Assembly (NCBI GenBank): GCA_963796415.1
Contig: CAWCLR010000011.1
Location: 310,001 to 374,000 of the forward strand
Direction: 5' to 3'
Length of the DNA stretch: 64,000 bases
Source of the DNA: ZC4RG19 sp963796415
GTDB lineage: Bacteria; Actinomycetota; Acidimicrobiia; Acidimicrobiales; VFJN01
This document shows positions 62,552 to 64,000 of this stretch, in pieces; position 1 is the stretch's first letter; every line of letters begins with the position of its first letter. The notes below the pieces were generated by a model, which made no database searches, was not told where the DNA came from, and worked only from the letters and a program-made list of their open reading frames with translations. Both the position numbers and the translations under genes were made by a program.

Positions 62552-63697
62552 ATGGAAGACGTCGCGATCATCGGCGTGGGGATGCACCCGTTCGGGCGCT
62601 TCCCCGGCAAGTCGGCCATCGAGATGGCGGCCGAGGCAGTGCGGGCGGCCTGCGCGGACGCCGGCACGGAGTGGAAGGACGTCCAGTTCGCCTTCGGGGG
62701 CAGCGCCGAGGTCGACAACCCGGACGCGGTGATCGGGCTGCTGGGCCTGACCGGCATCCCGTTCATGGACGTATACAACGGCTGCGCCACGGCGGCCACG
62801 GCATTGCAGATGGCGGCCGACGGCATCCGGTCCGGGAAGTACGACATCGGCGTGGCCGTCGGGATGGACAAGCACGACCCCGGCGCCTTCACCGCCGACC
62901 CCGTCGACTACGGGGCGCCGTCGTGGTACGGCGAGATGGGCTACTTCCTGACGACGAAGTTCTTCGGGATGAAGATCAACCGGTACATGCACGATCACGG
63001 GATCTCGCACGAGACCCTGGCTCGCGTCGCGGCCAAGGCGTACCGGAACGGGGCGCTCAACCCGAACGCGTTCCGGCGCAAGCCCCTGGCCGAGGAGGAC
63101 ATCCTCGGGTCACGGATGCTCAACTACCCCCTGACCCAGTACATGTTCTGCTCGCCCGACGAGGGGGCGGCCGCGGCGGTGCTGTGCCGGGCCGACATCG
63201 CCTCCAGGTACTGCTCGAACCCGATCTACCTCCGGGCCGCCGCGCTGCGCACCCGCCGCTACGGGGCCCACGAGGTCCACAGCACGTGGGCCGCGGTCGA
63301 GCGGGACGACGCCCCGACGGTCTACGCGTCGCGTGCCGCGTACGAGGAGGCCGGCATCGGCCCCGAGGACGTCGACGTCGTGCAGCTGCAGGACACCGAC
63401 GCGGGCGCCGAGGTCATCCACATGGCCGAGAACGGCTTCTGCGCCGACGGCGAGCAGGAGAAGCTGCTGGCCGAAGGGGCGACCGAGATCGGCGGCCGCC
63501 TGCCGGTGAACACCGACGGCGGGCTCATCGCCAACGGCGAGCCGGTGGGGGCGTCGGGCCTCCGGCAGGTGCACGAGCTGGTGCTGCAGTTGCGGGGCCA
63601 GGCCGGCGACCGCCAGGTGCCGGGCACGCCTCGGGTCGGCTACGCCCAGCTCTACGGCGCCCCGGGCACGGCGGGGGTCTCGATCCTGTCGGTGTGA
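62552..63697 (+). CDS. Thiolase family protein (SCP-x/lipid-transfer type)
   Basis: A 381-residue thiolase-fold protein. IIGVGMHPFGRFPGKSAIEMAAEAVRAACADAG starts the fold; C78 in VYNGCATAATALQMA is the nucleophile. The later LQDTDAGAEVIHMAENGFCADGE and LPVNTDGGLIANGEPVGASGLRQVHELVLQLRGQAGDRQV are the SCP-x-type landmarks; the usual HDCF is replaced by QDTDAG. It would cleave a 3-oxoacyl-CoA at the end of beta-oxidation. It closes the plus-strand run from 58127. Confidence 0.9.
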   Translation: MEDVAIIGVGMHPFGRFPGKSAIEMAAEAVRAACADAGTEWKDVQFAFGGSAEVDNPDAVIGLLGLTGIPFMDVYNGCATAATALQMAADGIRSGKYDIGVAVGMDKHDPGAFTADPVDYGAPSWYGEMGYFLTTKFFGMKINRYMHDHGISHETLARVAAKAYRNGALNPNAFRRKPLAEEDILGSRMLNYPLTQYMFCSPDEGAAAAVLCRADIASRYCSNPIYLRAAALRTRRYGAHEVHSTWAAVERDDAPTVYASRAAYEEAGIGPEDVDVVQLQDTDAGAEVIHMAENGFCADGEQEKLLAEGATEIGGRLPVNTDGGLIANGEPVGASGLRQVHELVLQLRGQAGDRQVPGTPRVGYAQLYGAPGTAGVSILSV

Positions 63698-63708
63698 CCG
63701 GTCGGGGC

Positions 63709-64000
63709 TCACCTGTCGTAGCGGCGCGCCAGCCGGGCGCGGTGGGCGGCGGGCGACCCGAACAGCGACCGGTCGAGCGCGGCCCGCTTCAGGAGCACGT
63801 GGAGGCCGTGCTCCCACGTGTAGCCGATGCCCCCGTGGAGCTGCAGGGCGGTCCCCGTCGCCGCCACGCCGGTCTCGACGGCGTGCGCCTTGGCCATCGA
63901 CACCGCCACGTCGGCGTCGGGCGCTCGGGCGACGACCCGCTCGATCGCATCGGCCACGAGCCGGCGCGAGATCGTGAGCTCGACCGCCACGTTCGCGCAG
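63709..64000 (-). CDS. Acyl-CoA dehydrogenase, C-terminal part (5' end beyond window)
   Basis: The last roughly 95 residues of an acyl-CoA dehydrogenase: ISRRLVADAIERVV, MAKAHAVETGVAATGTALQLHGGIGYTWEHGLHVLLKRAALDRSLFGSPAAHRARLAR, stop at 63709. The TGTALQLHGGIGYTWEH segment is the FAD-contacting C-terminal helix. The reading frame is open to the window edge, so the gene starts outside. It converges with the thiolase gene with a gap of 11 bases. Confidence 0.88.
   Translation of the reverse strand, partial: CANVAVELTISRRLVADAIERVVARAPDADVAVSMAKAHAVETGVAATGTALQLHGGIGYTWEHGLHVLLKRAALDRSLFGSPAAHRARLARRYDR

Overview
The window is about 70% GC, densely packed DNA from an actinobacterium. The features pointing that way are many GTG/TTG starts, 4-bp GTGA/ATGA stop-start overlaps, leaderless promoters, F420/FMN-type luciferase-like oxidoreductases, an actinobacterial conservon-type (CvnA-like) sensor kinase and 3Fe-4S ferredoxin. 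The gene families (CaiB-type CoA-transferases, PF04909-type amidohydrolases, many SDRs and acyl-CoA dehydrogenases) resemble Acidimicrobiia or mycolate-type catabolic islands; that placement is an inference. No RNA gene, phage, insertion sequence or CRISPR array was seen, and no gene-free stretch exceeds about 240 bases.

Layout. 0-8 kb: ALDH (cut by the window edge), D-aminoacylase-type amidohydrolase, methyltransferase, PNPOx-like protein, MmyB-type regulator with a divergent SDR, then an SDR remnant and a PadR/membrane-protein pair. 8-21.5 kb: a catabolic block with amidohydrolase, orphan sensor kinase, SDR, thiolase-like/DUF35 pair, LLM oxidoreductase, double CoA-transferase, SDR, Rieske oxygenase, amidohydrolase and ferredoxin. 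21.6-25.4 kb: heterodimeric ABC exporter. 25.4-32 kb: ALDH, two carboxymuconolactone-decarboxylase-like proteins, a beta-hydroxyacid dehydrogenase, second Rieske oxygenase with a small unknown protein, and another ALDH. 32.5-39.3 kb: a six-gene minus-strand operon (amidohydrolase, LLM monooxygenase, CoA-transferase, CitE-like lyase, enoyl-CoA hydratase, reductase). 39.4-40.1 kb: a PIN toxin-antitoxin pair. 40-46.6 kb: quinone oxidoreductase, hydratase, phosphotransferase and acyl-CoA dehydrogenase, divergent from a TetR-LLM pair, then an SDR. 46.7-51.5 kb: ABC substrate-binding lipoprotein, acyl-CoA synthetase, a broken vapBC-like pair and small genes. 51.5-64 kb: SDRs, an unusual amidohydrolase, TetR, TauD-like dioxygenase, acyl-CoA synthetase, KshB-like reductase, two acyl-CoA dehydrogenases, a DUF35/thiolase pair and the end of another acyl-CoA dehydrogenase.

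Together the genes look like a catabolic island: uptake, ring hydroxylation (two Rieske oxygenases with possible electron donors in the window), flavin-dependent oxidation, CoA activation (two ligases, two CoA-transferases), beta-oxidation-like steps and C-C cleavage. The substrate cannot be read from the sequence.

The most interesting signals are: (1) a 14-bp inverted repeat AGTGA-N4-TCACT at five intergenic regions in the first 20 kb, always 3 bp before a possible -10 position, implying an undescribed local regulon; (2) an intergenic hairpin repeat family built on GAGGCAATSGGTTCC in two convergent gene gaps 22 kb apart; (3) a thiolase-like protein lacking the nucleophilic cysteine, paired with a DUF35 protein, as in acyl-CoA aldolases; (4) an amidohydrolase whose HxH metal motif is ExN; (5) several perfect palindromes next to regulator or toxin-antitoxin genes. 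About a dozen genes carry single frameshifts with intact sequence on both sides. These are most simply indel errors of the assembly, so gene boundaries there should be read with care.
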